A DNA stretch of 64,000 bases from JANQJA01 sp965267485 (GCA_965267485.1 OZ254080.1:3534001-3598000), one strand, 5' to 3'. Shown: positions 1 to 9,379, counted from the first letter of the stretch. A program made the numbers and translations. The notes: generated by a model not told the origin, from the sequence alone.

Positions 1-1074
1 CACCTTCAGCAGCGCAGTCTGGTTATTCATCGCCATGACTTTCGGGCTCGACATGACGCTGACGTCACCGAAGGTTTCAAGCGCCCGCAGGGTCGCCTGC
101 AGGGGATTGCCGTTGAACGACTGATCGTCAACGGTCAGCGTGAATGTCGGTGGTGTCGCGAGCGACGTATCGGTCAGCGCCTGATTGACGGTGACACCAC
201 TGGTGGAATCGAGGTTCAGCAGCGTCCAGTCGATGCCAGCCTGGAATCGCTCGCTGAGGTTCACCTCGGCAATCGTCGCCTCGATGAGCACCTGCCGCTG
301 CGTACTCAGCTGAACGGAGTCGAGAAATTCGCGAACCTGGCGATGCTCACCCTCGGTCGCGCGCACGGCGACGATACCCGATTCGCGGTTGACGATAACG
401 TCAGGGCTGATCGCCTCGCTGGCTTCCCCCTCGGCGCCGGCAGAACGGTTGAGGATGGCGAGGATATTGTCTCTGAGCGTTTCCCAGAATGCGTTTTCGC
501 TCACGTTCTGCACGCGGGTGTCCGAGCTGTTGCCGGTCGCGCTGTCGCCGCCGGACTCACCCTGCCCCGTGGCGCTGATCTGGGTTGAGACCGCAACGCT
601 GCCGATGCTGGTTCTTGCAATGTTCAGGTAGTCGACCTGGTAGTTCCGCAGAAACGGCAGGTCCCGCTCCACGGTCAGCCGCTTGCCGTCGATTTCGTAC
701 CGGAGTCCTGCGCTGCGTGCGATGCGTGCCAGCAGAGACGACAGCGGCTGGTCGACGGCGTTGACGGTGACCCGCTGGTCGATTCCCGTATCGATATCGA
801 GATTCAGGCCGGCATCGCGCGCAATCGAAAACAGCAGCTCGCGGACCGGTACGTCATAGACAACCACGGTATGGGTTGTCTCCTCACGCTGGACCTCCGG
901 TCGCGGCAGTGAGATTGCGGCCGCGACTGGCGGCGGAATGTCTTCGGCCGCTGGCGCCGGCTCCGGCGCACGAAGATGGCCGCCGGTGAGCGGCTCACGC
1001 TCGACCGGCGTGGGAGTGGTCTCGCAGCCAGCGACCACCAACGTCAAGAGAACAACCAGCATCACTCGTCTCAT
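1..1074 (-). CDS. mshL: MSHA-type pilus secretin MshL, 5' part (runs off the left edge)
   Basis: Outer-membrane secretin of an MSHA/type IV pilus locus; the multimer forms the channel through which the pilus or secreted substrate passes. About 357 N-terminal residues are visible. They start with a lipoprotein signal ending in VVAGC, followed by a Pro/Glu-rich linker, a short secretin/TonB N-terminal region (VVVYDVPVRELLFSIARDAG), and N-domains of the secretin family (VLIEATIAEVNLSERFQAGI). The catalogued secretin C-terminal barrel lies outside the window. The ATG overlaps the TGA stop of the upstream MshM-like gene (ATGA), so the pair is translationally coupled. The MshM neighbour favours MshL over PilQ or GspD. 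The family call is firm, the exact name somewhat less so. Confidence 0.85.
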   Translation of the reverse strand, partial: MRRVMLVVLLTLVVAGCETTPTPVEREPLTGGHLRAPEPAPAAEDIPPPVAAAISLPRPEVQREETTHTVVVYDVPVRELLFSIARDAGLNLDIDTGIDQRVTVNAVDQPLSSLLARIARSAGLRYEIDGKRLTVERDLPFLRNYQVDYLNIARTSIGSVAVSTQISATGQGESGGDSATGNSSDTRVQNVSENAFWETLRDNILAILNRSAGAEGEASEAISPDVIVNRESGIVAVRATEGEHRQVREFLDSVQLSTQRQVLIEATIAEVNLSERFQAGIDWTLLNLDSTSGVTVNQALTDTSLATPPTFTLTVDDQSFNGNPLQATLRALETFGDVSVMSSPKVMAMNNQTALLKV

Positions 1075-1946
1075 CGCGACAGTACTCCACCCGTCTGGGC
1101 GTTGAAGCCTGACCGGAACGGCCACCATCTCGGCTTTGACGTGTATTCGCTGTCAACCGCCGCGCGATAGATATCGTCGGGACGGATATCGTGAATGCCG
1201 CGCGCATACCCCGACATCAGCGCCTTGTCCGCAAGGATGTTGATGCGGCGAATCAGGCCGTGAGAATACTTGAGCACGCTGCGAGCAGTGGCCCGGGAGA
1301 ACAGGTCCGGGCCCTTGTAGCCCGAGGCCCGGACGCGAAAATTCAGATAGGCGTGAACGTCGTCGAGCTTCAGCGGCGAGAGATAAAGACTGTGCGTGAC
1401 CCGCTCGCGCAGCTGTCGGATCTTCCGGCTGGCAAGCTTTTCGTCCAGTTCCGGTTGGCCGAACAGTACGATTTGCAGCAATTTGTATTCGTCGGTTTCG
1501 AGGTTCGATAGCAGGCGCAGCTCCTCGAGGGTTTCGAGCGGCATTTCCTGCGCCTCTTCGACCAGCACAACCACGCGCTCGTTGCGTGCATGCCGCCGCA
1601 GAAGATCGGCCTGGATCTGGCGCATGACCGTCAACTTGTCTCGCCGAACGGGCAGCTTAAGCCCCATCTCGCGAGCAATCTCCTGCAGCATCTGCGGCGG
1701 CGACAGGCGCGGATGGGCAAGATAGACCCAGGTGATGCCGCGGGTCAGCTTGTGCGGCAGCATACGGCACAGCATCGTCTTGCCCGTACCGACTTCACCA
1801 ACGACCTTGGTGATGCCTTCGCCGGTGGAAATCGCGTAGCAGATGGCGTGGAGCGTCGCACCGCGCTCGGAACCTTCAAAAAATGACTGCGTGTCTGGCG
1901 TGATCCGGAACGGGGGCCTGGACAGACCGAAATGATCGAGATACAT
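1071..1946 (-). CDS. mshM: MSHA biogenesis ATPase MshM (ExeA/GspA-type AAA protein)
   Basis: A 291-residue cytoplasmic AAA ATPase of the ExeA/MshM family, which energises assembly of MSHA pilus or secretin complexes. The N-terminus MYLDHFGLSRPPF is typical of the family. Walker A GEVGTGKT lies at residues 50-57, Walker B VVVLVEEAQ at about 125-133, and the ExeA-type sensor stretch LRLLSNLET follows at about 143-151. The length matches stand-alone MshM and lacks the C-terminal peptidoglycan-binding domain of full ExeA. Its stop codon overlaps the start of the secretin gene, as in MSHA operons. Upstream lies a 113-bp gap to an unrelated kinase gene, so this is probably the start of an mshML transcript. 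Confidence 0.87.
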   Translation of the reverse strand: MYLDHFGLSRPPFRITPDTQSFFEGSERGATLHAICYAISTGEGITKVVGEVGTGKTMLCRMLPHKLTRGITWVYLAHPRLSPPQMLQEIAREMGLKLPVRRDKLTVMRQIQADLLRRHARNERVVVLVEEAQEMPLETLEELRLLSNLETDEYKLLQIVLFGQPELDEKLASRKIRQLRERVTHSLYLSPLKLDDVHAYLNFRVRASGYKGPDLFSRATARSVLKYSHGLIRRINILADKALMSGYARGIHDIRPDDIYRAAVDSEYTSKPRWWPFRSGFNAQTGGVLSR

Positions 1947-2059
1947 GTTGGCGTCGGTTCTCCCGCGGGCAGGCGGAAATGCCCACGCGAAGTAGTCTAA
2001 GCCAGAAAATCACGCTTTGCACGGTGCCAAAGTGCCATCATCATCAAGACGTGACCCTG

Positions 2060-3391
2060 TCAGACGAAGGCCGTGGTTCCCGTCGCCTGTGGATCCGCCG
2101 ATGCCAGGTGCCAGACGGTCTTGAATACCGTGCCGCGGGGTGAGTTCGGCGTGACTTCGACGTTGCCGCCCCGCTTGCGAACGATGCGATTCACCAGCGC
2201 CAGTCCAAGCCCGCTGCCGGCATTGCGCCGCCCTGCCGTCACGAATGGCAGGAAGATGCGCCGCCGCGCCGAATCGGTAATGCCGGGGCCGTCATCACAG
2301 ACCGATATCTCCAGCGTATCGCCTTCCCGCACGCCGAGGATCTTGATCTCGCCTGACTCGGCATCGTGATGCTTGATCGCGTTGTCGACGAGGTTACGAA
2401 TCACGAGTTCCACCTCCGTGCCATCCGCCATGACCCGGTCAAAATGACCGCTCACCGACACCCGGTAGCGGGGCAGGTTCTCGTACAGGCGCTTGACCGA
2501 GTTCACGGCATGTCGGGTATCAGCAATCGCGGCCGGGTCTTCGGCGACCTGCGAGCGTGCATACTGCACGAGCGAGTCAATCAGATTGCTCGCCTGCATG
2601 ACCTGATCGACGATGCGCTGGAGCGCCGGCGACGGATCGAGGTCCCGCTGCACCTTCAGACGGCTCTCGAGATCCTCGGCAATGCCGACGATCTGCTGCA
2701 GCGGGCCACGGAGGTCATGGGCCGACGCTGACGAAAAGAGTTCGAGCGTCTGCACCTGCTCCGAGAGCAGCGCGTTCTCGCGAGACATCACTGCTTCACG
2801 CTCGAGACGCCGGCGCCGTTTGGCGAAGATCAGCACGACGAGCCAGATTGCCATCGCGCTCGAAACGAGAATCGCCACAGAGAGGAACGCCTGCCATTGC
2901 GCTGCTTGCTGACCCAGTCTGGAGATACCCGACACCAGCGCCTGAGTTGACTGCCGGTATTCCGCCAGTGCCGGGCCGTCATTGACGACAACCCGGCGAT
3001 CGATCTGCATGACCGGTCTTCCCTCCGCATGGAGGCGGGCGATGGTCGGCAGGTGGGATCGATATTCGTCGAGGGTCTCGCGATAGACCTCATAGCTGAC
3101 ATTGAACTCGTACCGCCGTGCGATTGCCTCGACCTCGTCCAGGTCGGCCAGCACCCGTTCATGGTTTTTCAGCACGCGCTCGCGATAGGCAGGATCGCCC
3201 CGCAGCACGAAGTTCTTGAAGTCGTGGATTATCCCGCCATAGCCGGCAAGCTGATCCATCTCGACCGAGAGGTTGGCGAGCGCGACCAGGTCATCGAGTA
3301 CCCGGGCGCGGGAATTTGTGACGAATGCCAGCCCGACAAGTGAATAGATCACTATCGCAATGACGAGAATGAGATAGGCATTCAACTTCAT
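2060..3391 (-). CDS. Membrane sensor histidine kinase
   Basis: A 443-residue two-component sensor kinase. A first membrane helix (about residues 4-24) and a second (about 169-190) bracket a helical periplasmic sensor of about 145 residues. The H-box SSASAHDLRGPL carries the phospho-accepting His225, the N-box (LVDNAIKH) lies near 334-341, G1 (DDGPG) near 366-370 and G2 (GSGLGLAL) near 392-399. All key catalytic motifs are present, so it should be active. No response regulator lies next to it, making it an orphan whose partner is elsewhere. The sensor resembles the DAHL/CHASE3-like all-alpha sensors by helix pattern only. The signal is unknown. Confidence 0.85.
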   Translation of the reverse strand: MKLNAYLILVIAIVIYSLVGLAFVTNSRARVLDDLVALANLSVEMDQLAGYGGIIHDFKNFVLRGDPAYRERVLKNHERVLADLDEVEAIARRYEFNVSYEVYRETLDEYRSHLPTIARLHAEGRPVMQIDRRVVVNDGPALAEYRQSTQALVSGISRLGQQAAQWQAFLSVAILVSSAMAIWLVVLIFAKRRRRLEREAVMSRENALLSEQVQTLELFSSASAHDLRGPLQQIVGIAEDLESRLKVQRDLDPSPALQRIVDQVMQASNLIDSLVQYARSQVAEDPAAIADTRHAVNSVKRLYENLPRYRVSVSGHFDRVMADGTEVELVIRNLVDNAIKHHDAESGEIKILGVREGDTLEISVCDDGPGITDSARRRIFLPFVTAGRRNAGSGLGLALVNRIVRKRGGNVEVTPNSPRGTVFKTVWHLASADPQATGTTAFV

Positions 3392-3492
3392 CGACCCAGG
3401 TGCCGATTTCTTCTACAACGCGATCCACCGTAGACCTCGTCTGTACCATCGTCAATCAGCCATCGTTGAGTGGTAATCGGCGCAATCGCGGG

Positions 3493-4251
3493 TTAGGGCT
3501 TTACGTAGACATGTACGAAGCGGTCGGTGCTGAACCGGATGGCCGGATCGAACACGTTCAGCGTGTGGTCATCGGCAGGGTTGTGCAGCGCATCAGAAGC
3601 CTGCATGAGCCGGAAACCGTGTCCCTCGATGTCCTTCCGGGCAAAGGCGGGGTCGATACGGTGCAGCGTCTGCGCGGCGGTGGTGCCCGTGCCCGCGGCG
3701 GCCACGTGATCGACGATCAAAAAGCGCCCGCCGGGCACCAGGGCGTCATGAATCTGGGCAAGGAACGCATCGGCGTCAATCGCCGGCCAGCCGCCCTCTT
3801 CGTCGACATAGTAGAGGTCGTGATACGACATGATGATCATCGCCGCATCCAGCGTCGCCGAACCAAGCTGAAGGTCATCGACCTCGGCATTGTGCCTCGT
3901 CACGTTCGGCAGTGACCGCCCCTCGAATCGCTCGTTCAGCGCTTTCGCGGCGAACTGGTTGTAGGCGCCATTGTTGTGAAGCAGCACCTCGCCATTCTCG
4001 CCGACGACACCGGCCAGGATCTCGCTGTAATAGCCGCCGCCACCGAAGATATCAGCGACGCGGTCGCCGGCGCGCAGCCCGAGGAGCGGCACGATGACAT
4101 CCGGCCGGCTGGTGGCATCACGCTCAAGGTCACGGGAAAGCCGGTCAGGGCCTGCCAGTACTGACTGAATGGAGGTGGGTTGCGGCTGCAGTGACTGGCT
4201 GGCACAGCCGGTCACAACGACGGCTAGCAGGCAAACGATGAGTGGTCTCAT
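3493..4251 (-). CDS. Predicted SAM-dependent methyltransferase with lipoprotein signal (COG4798-like)
   Basis: A 252-residue class I methyltransferase-fold protein. It begins with a clear lipobox (VVVTGC, Cys16), so the protein is predicted to be exported and lipidated, as is usual for COG4798 predicted methyltransferases. The SAM-binding motif I region GDRVADIFGGGGYYSEIL lies near residues 63-80, followed by acidic motif residues (HNAEVDDL) and DAAMIIMSYHDLYY as motif IV. The substrate is unknown; an exported methyltransferase is puzzling because SAM is cytoplasmic, so catalysis in the periplasm is doubtful. It stands alone on the minus strand. Confidence 0.8.
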   Translation of the reverse strand: MRPLIVCLLAVVVTGCASQSLQPQPTSIQSVLAGPDRLSRDLERDATSRPDVIVPLLGLRAGDRVADIFGGGGYYSEILAGVVGENGEVLLHNNGAYNQFAAKALNERFEGRSLPNVTRHNAEVDDLQLGSATLDAAMIIMSYHDLYYVDEEGGWPAIDADAFLAQIHDALVPGGRFLIVDHVAAAGTGTTAAQTLHRIDPAFARKDIEGHGFRLMQASDALHNPADDHTLNVFDPAIRFSTDRFVHVYVKP

Positions 4252-4301
4252 GATATCTCTCCCCTGATCTGATCATGAGTCCGCCCGACCGCGCGCAACG
4301 T

Positions 4302-4790
4302 TCAATCCTCGTGGGCGGGCCCCGCCAGCTGTCGAAGCGCATTGCCACTCATGCGGTAGCCGATCCATTCGGATTGCGCCTCCGCACCCAGCGACTCATA
4401 GAAGTCGATCGACGGCTTGTTCCAGTCCAGCACGCTCCATTCGAAGCGTGTACAGCCCTCACTCACCGCAATTTGCGCAAGCCGCTCCATGAGCGCGAAG
4501 CCTGCACCGGTGCCGCGATGTTCCTCATCGACGAAGAGGTCTTCAAGATAGATGCCGTAACGACCAGTCCAGGTCGAGAAGTTGTAGAAGAACAGCGCGA
4601 AGCCGACGGCGGTACCGTCCGACTCCGCGATCAGACAGCGTGTCTTTGCCGTCTGGCCGAACAGCGCATCCGCAAGGTCGTCGGTCGTTGCGACGACTTC
4701 GTCTTCTGCCTTCTCGTAGCGTGCCAGCCCCCGAATGAACGCCAGAATGACATCGACGTCTGTGGGTACTGCCTCACGAATCTCGATCAT
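4302..4790 (-). CDS. GNAT family N-acetyltransferase (spermidine/diamine acetyltransferase-like)
   Basis: A 162-residue acetyl-CoA-dependent N-acetyltransferase. The pattern IREAVPTDVDVILAFIRGLA, then YLEDLFVDEEHRGTGAGFAL (acetyl-CoA pyrophosphate loop) and SVLDWNKPSIDFYESLGAE is that of the SSAT/diamine acetyltransferase branch of GNATs. I chose the ATG giving MIEIREA; an in-frame GTG six codons earlier is possible, but the ATG has a purine-rich GAGAG stretch ahead of it. It lies 15 bp downstream of an SDR gene's stop on the same strand, so co-transcription is likely. The true substrate (polyamine, amino acid or other amine) cannot be read from sequence. Confidence 0.82.
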   Translation of the reverse strand: MIEIREAVPTDVDVILAFIRGLARYEKAEDEVVATTDDLADALFGQTAKTRCLIAESDGTAVGFALFFYNFSTWTGRYGIYLEDLFVDEEHRGTGAGFALMERLAQIAVSEGCTRFEWSVLDWNKPSIDFYESLGAEAQSEWIGYRMSGNALRQLAGPAHED

Positions 4791-4823
4791 CTCGCTGTCT
4801 CTCACCAATTGCCCAGCGAGAGT

Positions 4824-5591
4824 CTACTGCGAGATGCCGGCGCGTGCCCTGATCGCTTCGTCACGCAGCGAGACGTCCTTGCCGGCGAACTCCCGGGCGT
4901 CTTCCGTGCACAGCCAGACAATGGCGTCGGCAACCTTGTCTGTCGAGATATGAACCGCGGGGTCGAGCTGGCTCACAGGATTGATGCCCGAGGCGCGAAT
5001 CTGCACCTGCATCTCGGTTGCCACTGTGCCCGGGCTGAGCCCAAGCACCGTGATCCCTTCGCTGCGGTACTCGTGGTCGGTGCACTGCGTCAGCGACAGC
5101 AGGCCGGCCTTGGTCGCGCAGTAGTGACTCCACGCCTCGATGGCGTTGGTGGCCGCGCCGGAACTGATATTGACGATGACGCCTTCGCCTGCCGCCAGCA
5201 TTGGCGGCAGTGACGCCCGGATAGCGTGGTACGCACCCTTGAGATTAATGTCGACGACCTCGTCCCAGCCATCCGGGTCGCTGTCGGCAATCCGTGCGAT
5301 CGGCTCAATGACGCCGGCATTGTTCACGAGGATGTCGATGGCGCCGAACGCATCGACGGTGCGCAGAACGGCGGCCTCCACGTCCGCGTAGCGCGTGACA
5401 TCGCAGGTGATCGCCTGGGCCCGGCCACCCGCCTTTGTGATCTCGTCAGCAATTCGCTCGATATCACCCGCACTGCGGGCCGCGAGTGTGACCGCGGCAC
5501 CGGCACGTGCCAGCGCCCTCGCGGCCGCCTCACCAATGCCGCGGCTCGCGCCGGTGATCAGCGCCGCCTTGCCTTCGAAGTTATCGCCCAT
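4824..5591 (-). CDS. SDR family NAD(P)-dependent oxidoreductase
   Basis: A 255-residue classical short-chain dehydrogenase/reductase. Cofactor motif TGASRGIG at residues 13-20, NNAG at 90-93, catalytic Ser at 143-144, Tyr157 and Lys161 (YCATK). The length is standard. The start codon is immediately adjacent to the stop of the glutamate dehydrogenase gene (no gap), implying one transcript and possibly coupled translation. The substrate is unknown; general resemblance to FabG-like 3-oxoacyl reductases and glucose/ribitol dehydrogenases does not settle it. Confidence 0.88.
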   Translation of the reverse strand: MGDNFEGKAALITGASRGIGEAAARALARAGAAVTLAARSAGDIERIADEITKAGGRAQAITCDVTRYADVEAAVLRTVDAFGAIDILVNNAGVIEPIARIADSDPDGWDEVVDINLKGAYHAIRASLPPMLAAGEGVIVNISSGAATNAIEAWSHYCATKAGLLSLTQCTDHEYRSEGITVLGLSPGTVATEMQVQIRASGINPVSQLDPAVHISTDKVADAIVWLCTEDAREFAGKDVSLRDEAIRARAGISQ

Positions 5592-6944
5592 CTATACCAC
5601 TCCATAGGCATAAACGGCTTCGGCGACTTTCGCGAAGCCGGCGATGTTGGCGCCCTTCACGTAGTCCACGTGGTCGCCGGACTGACCGAACTCGACACAG
5701 CGGCCGTGAATGTCGCGCATGATGCCCTGCAGGCGCTCGTCCACCTCGTCGCGCGACCAGCTGATGCGAAGCGCGTTCTGACTGAGTTCGAGACCCGAGA
5801 CCGCGACGCCACCGGCATTCGAGGCCTTGCCCGGCGCGTGAGGTATCTGCTTTGACGCCAGGAACTTGAGCGCTTCAGGGGTCGTCGGCATGTTCGCGCC
5901 TTCGACCACGGCAATGACGCCGCGGTCAACGAGACCCCGGGCGTCATCGAGGCCGAGTTCGTTCTGGGTCGCACACGGCACGGCGACGTCACACTCGATC
6001 CCCCAGGGATTCTTGCCGGCACCGTACTCGACATCGCTGTATTTCTCGGCAACTTCCTCGATGCGGCCCCGCTGCTCTTCTTTCAGGTGGCGGACGAACT
6101 CGAGTTGCTCCTCGGTAATGCCATTTTTGAAGTGAACGGTACCGCCACTGTCACTCATGCTGACGACACTCGCGCCCATGTCGAGCGCCTTCTCGGCCGC
6201 GTACATGGCGACGTTCCCCGACCCGCTGATGGCGACGCGCTTGCCCTGCAGGCTGCGATCGGTCTGGTTCAGCATTTCCTCGCAGAAATAGATGGCGCCG
6301 TAGCCCGTCGCCTCCTTGCGGACGGCGCTGCCACCGAACGACTGGCCCTTGCCCGTAATCACACCGCTCCAGCGGTTCTGCAGCGCCACGTATTTGCCGA
6401 ACAGGTAGCTGATCTCACGGGCGCCGACGCCAATGTCACCGGCGGGAACATCCACGTCTTCGCCGATGTGTCGTTGCAACTCCACCATCATGCCGTGGCA
6501 GAAGCGCATGATCTCGGCCGAGCTCTTGCCCTTGGGGTTGAAGTTCGCCCCGCCCTTCGCCCCGCCCATCGGCAGCCCCGTGAGGCTGTTCTTGAAGATC
6601 TGCTCGAAGCCGAGGAACTTGAGCACGCTTTCGGTCACTGATGGATGGAAGCGCAGCCCGCCCTTGTACGGGCCGAGTGCGTTACAGAACTGGACACGCC
6701 AGGCCCGGTTTGCCCGCACCTCACCGCTGTCGGTTTCCCAGGTGACCCGGAACGATATGATCCGGTCGGGTTCGGTCAGGCGCTCGAGAATCTGGGCCCG
6801 GCGATAGTCCTCGCGCTCCATATACCAGGGCATGATCGAATCGACGACCTCTTCGACGGCTTGCTGGAATTCGGTCTGGTACGGGTTGCGCTTGCGCACC
6901 CCCCGCATGAATTTGTTGATCTCTGTCTGAACTGCATCGGGCAT
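5592..6944 (-). CDS. gdhA: NADP-specific glutamate dehydrogenase
   Basis: A 450-residue hexameric glutamate dehydrogenase of the short bacterial type. It catalyses reductive amination of 2-oxoglutarate with ammonia and NADPH in the cytoplasm. The signature GPYKGGLRFH lies at residues 91-100 and the catalytic-lysine loop GLPMGGAKGG at 123-132. The Rossmann region carries ISGSGNVAMYAAEKA, and NAGGVAVSGLELSQN is found in the C-terminal part. The length matches family members such as E. coli GdhA (447 residues). It sits between two SDR genes on the same strand, with 9 bp to the upstream one and none to the downstream one. Confidence 0.95.
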   Translation of the reverse strand: MPDAVQTEINKFMRGVRKRNPYQTEFQQAVEEVVDSIMPWYMEREDYRRAQILERLTEPDRIISFRVTWETDSGEVRANRAWRVQFCNALGPYKGGLRFHPSVTESVLKFLGFEQIFKNSLTGLPMGGAKGGANFNPKGKSSAEIMRFCHGMMVELQRHIGEDVDVPAGDIGVGAREISYLFGKYVALQNRWSGVITGKGQSFGGSAVRKEATGYGAIYFCEEMLNQTDRSLQGKRVAISGSGNVAMYAAEKALDMGASVVSMSDSGGTVHFKNGITEEQLEFVRHLKEEQRGRIEEVAEKYSDVEYGAGKNPWGIECDVAVPCATQNELGLDDARGLVDRGVIAVVEGANMPTTPEALKFLASKQIPHAPGKASNAGGVAVSGLELSQNALRISWSRDEVDERLQGIMRDIHGRCVEFGQSGDHVDYVKGANIAGFAKVAEAVYAYGVV

Positions 6945-6953
6945 CGCGGGTTC

Positions 6954-7640
6954 CTACCAGGGTAGTCGATTCCCGCGCCAGTCGAAGAAGCCCCCGGTAT
7001 CCCGGGAGTCAAGGCCGCGCAATACGTCCAACAGCCGGGTTGCTGTCTCTTCCGGCGTTACAGCTTCAGGACCACGGCCCTCGGCGACGAATGGCGCAGA
7101 AAGGTGTGTGTGAGTCGTACCAGGATGCAGCGCAATGACGATCAACTCCCTGTTTGTTCGCCCCAATTCGATCGAGGCGTTTTTTGTAATCATGTTGAGC
7201 GCCGCCTTGCTGGCGCGATAACCATACCAGCCGCCGGCCCGGTTGTCGTCGATGCTGCCAACGCGGGCACTGAGGATCGCCAGCACCGTGCGCTGACGAC
7301 GCATAAGGTGTTTGCCGAAGTATTTGAGTATCAGGGCCGGGACGACGACGTTGCGATCAAATGACGTGAGCAACTGATCGCGCGATATGTCCCGCAGGGA
7401 TTTCTCGGGCCTGTGCTCGTCGTCGTGCAGAAACCCGTTACAGATGAACATGAGGTCGAACCCGCGCTCGATCTTGCGCGCCAGCGATTCGACGCTCTCC
7501 TCCGAGTAGTCAGTCTGATGCCAGCGCTCACCCTCGCCGGGCTGCCGGCTGATCGACGTGATTTCGTAGTCGTCATCCAGCGCGCCGGCGAGCGCCCGGG
7601 CAATATCGCCACCGGCACCGACAATCAGTGCTCTTTTCAT
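6954..7640 (-). CDS. SDR family oxidoreductase (C-factor/CsgA-like)
   Basis: A 228-residue short-chain dehydrogenase with an atypical glycine motif (VGAGGDIARAL near the N-terminus), catalytic Ser in ILSARVGS and YGYRASKAALNM carrying the Tyr-Lys pair, followed by ALHPGTTHTHLSAPF. The last motif and the overall size resemble the C-factor/CsgA-like SDR group. I chose the ATG giving MKRALIVGAG rather than the one six codons upstream because the beta-alpha-beta cofactor fold begins there. It is followed by gdhA 9 bp downstream. It is divergent from the photolyase gene, and the shared intergenic region of about 100 bp must carry both promoters. The substrate is unknown. Confidence 0.82.
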   Translation of the reverse strand: MKRALIVGAGGDIARALAGALDDDYEITSISRQPGEGERWHQTDYSEESVESLARKIERGFDLMFICNGFLHDDEHRPEKSLRDISRDQLLTSFDRNVVVPALILKYFGKHLMRRQRTVLAILSARVGSIDDNRAGGWYGYRASKAALNMITKNASIELGRTNRELIVIALHPGTTHTHLSAPFVAEGRGPEAVTPEETATRLLDVLRGLDSRDTGGFFDWRGNRLPW

Positions 7641-7744
7641 GTTCCCGATTCCATTCACATTCGAACATGCCTACGAGAATCAGAGGCTGGCAGATGGGCA
7701 GGGGCTCGCCTGATCGCAACCCCGCATGCCGTCGTACACTGTGC

Positions 7745-9292
7745 ATGGCAAAAAAACGCTACCAGACACTCCGCCTGATTCTCGGCGACCAGCTCGACAT
7801 TCAACACTCGTGGTTTGCCTCGGTCGATGACAGCGTGCTTTACCTGATCGCCGAGCTTCGCCAGGAGACCGGCTATGCCCGGCACCATGTACAAAAAGTG
7901 TGCTGCTTTTTTCTGGCCATGGCGCGTTTCGCCGAGGCGCTGATCGAGAAGGGTCACGACGTCTGCTACCTGACCCTCGATGACACCGCAGACCATGAGG
8001 ATCTGACGGCGCTGCTCGACGCCACCCTTCGGGACCACGACATCGAACGGTTCGAGTACCAGTTGCCGGACGAGTATCGGGTGGAGCAACAGCTTGCCGA
8101 CTGGGCATCGAACGCCGGCATCGCGGTCTCTGCCGTCGAGAGCGAGCACTTTTATCTGAGCCGCGAGGCGCTGCCTCGCTACTTCAGTCGGGATCGCAAT
8201 CATCTGATGGAGACGTTCTACCGGTCGATGCGGCGTGAATCCGGCATTCTGATGGACGGGGCGAAGCCGCTCGGCGGCCGCTGGAACTTCGACGCCGAAA
8301 ATCGCAAGAAGCTGCCAAAGACTGAGCAGGTGCCCTCCCCGCGCCTGTTCGAGCACGACGCTTCGGCCGTGCTGGAGAGACTCGAACGACACGGCGTCGA
8401 GACGATCGGACGCACACCTGGCACGCGACTGTCATGGCCGGTGACGCGACGCGAGTCGCTGGGGCTGATCAATCATTTCTGCGACGAATTGCTGCCCGAT
8501 TTCGGCCGCTATCAGGATGCGATGACCGACCGCGGCTGGGCGCTGTTTCACTCCCGCCTGTCGTTCAGCCTGAATGCCAAGCTCATCCGCCCCCATGAAG
8601 TCATCGAGCGAGCGATCAATGCATTCGAGTCGCGCCCGGACGACATCTCACTGGCGGCCATCGAGGGCTTCGTGCGCCAGATTCTGGGCTGGCGCGAGTT
8701 TATGCGCGGCATCTACTGGACGTACATGCCGGGGTATGCGACGCGGAACACGTTCCGGCATCAGGGTGCCCTCCCCGCGTTCTATTGGGATGGCGACACG
8801 AAGATGCACTGCATGAAGACGGCGATTGAACACTCGCTCGACCACGCCTACTCGCATCACATCCAGCGCCTGATGGTCACCGGCAACTTTGCGCTCCTGC
8901 TCGGCGTACATCCTGACGCCGTCGACGACTGGTACCTCGGCATCTACGCCGATGCCCTGCAGTGGGTAGAGATCACCAATACGCGCGGCATGAGCCAGTT
9001 CGCCGATGATGGCATTGTGGCGACCAAGCCCTATATCTCGTCGGGCAAATACATCCAGCGGATGAGCGATCACTGCAGCCAGTGTGCCTACGACGTGAAA
9101 AGACGCACCGGCGAAGGCGCCTGCCCATTCAACGTCTTCTTCTGGGAATTTCTGGATCGACACCGGGCACGCCTGGCTGACAACCACCGCATGGGCATGA
9201 TGATGCGCAACCTCGAACGCATCGACGCCGTCGAACTCGACGAGATCCGCACGACGGCGCGCCAGTACCGGCAGCACGCCGACGAGCTGTAG
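7745..9292 (+). CDS. phrB: Iron-sulfur (6-4) photolyase / FeS-BCP cryptochrome-photolyase
   Basis: A 515-residue prokaryotic (6-4) photolyase that repairs UV-induced (6-4) photoproducts using FAD and blue light. The start MAKKRYQTLRLILGDQLD fits the family's N-terminal DUF523-like antenna domain. The four iron-sulfur cysteines follow the spacing known for Agrobacterium PhrB: one in KMHCMKTAIEHS, then C-x2-C-x12-C in CSQCAYDVKRRTGEGAC. The FAD-pocket region has the characteristic MVTGNFALLLGV and DALQWVEITNTRGMSQFADG-like run. An in-frame upstream extension of 39 codons has no family resemblance and overlaps the divergent promoter region, so I rejected it. The gene is monocistronic as far as can be seen. 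Confidence 0.93.
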   Translation: MAKKRYQTLRLILGDQLDIQHSWFASVDDSVLYLIAELRQETGYARHHVQKVCCFFLAMARFAEALIEKGHDVCYLTLDDTADHEDLTALLDATLRDHDIERFEYQLPDEYRVEQQLADWASNAGIAVSAVESEHFYLSREALPRYFSRDRNHLMETFYRSMRRESGILMDGAKPLGGRWNFDAENRKKLPKTEQVPSPRLFEHDASAVLERLERHGVETIGRTPGTRLSWPVTRRESLGLINHFCDELLPDFGRYQDAMTDRGWALFHSRLSFSLNAKLIRPHEVIERAINAFESRPDDISLAAIEGFVRQILGWREFMRGIYWTYMPGYATRNTFRHQGALPAFYWDGDTKMHCMKTAIEHSLDHAYSHHIQRLMVTGNFALLLGVHPDAVDDWYLGIYADALQWVEITNTRGMSQFADDGIVATKPYISSGKYIQRMSDHCSQCAYDVKRRTGEGACPFNVFFWEFLDRHRARLADNHRMGMMMRNLERIDAVELDEIRTTARQYRQHADEL

Positions 9293-9333
9293 GGCACCGC
9301 ACCGATTCGCGCCCTCCCATGGTGCAACCCAAT

Positions 9334-9379
9334 GCCGGGGTCAGACCCTGGTGCCAGACCCCGGGGTCAGACCCCGACC
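9334..9379. repeat. Dispersed GGGGTCTGACCC-type intergenic repeat, copy 1
   Basis: A short run of GGGGTCAGACCC-like units with GTGCCAGACCC between them, in the 315-bp non-coding stretch between the photolyase and the TPR gene. The same motif, in either orientation, recurs as longer arrays at two other intergenic sites in this window and beside one IS3 element. Apart from this repeat and a Shine-Dalgarno-like AAGGA ahead of the next gene, I see nothing else in the stretch. Confidence 0.8.

Noticed and set aside
4275..5213. A 312-codon plus-strand frame opposite the GNAT and SDR genes
   Set aside because: It is a GC-rich shadow; both opposite-strand genes have clear families and motifs.
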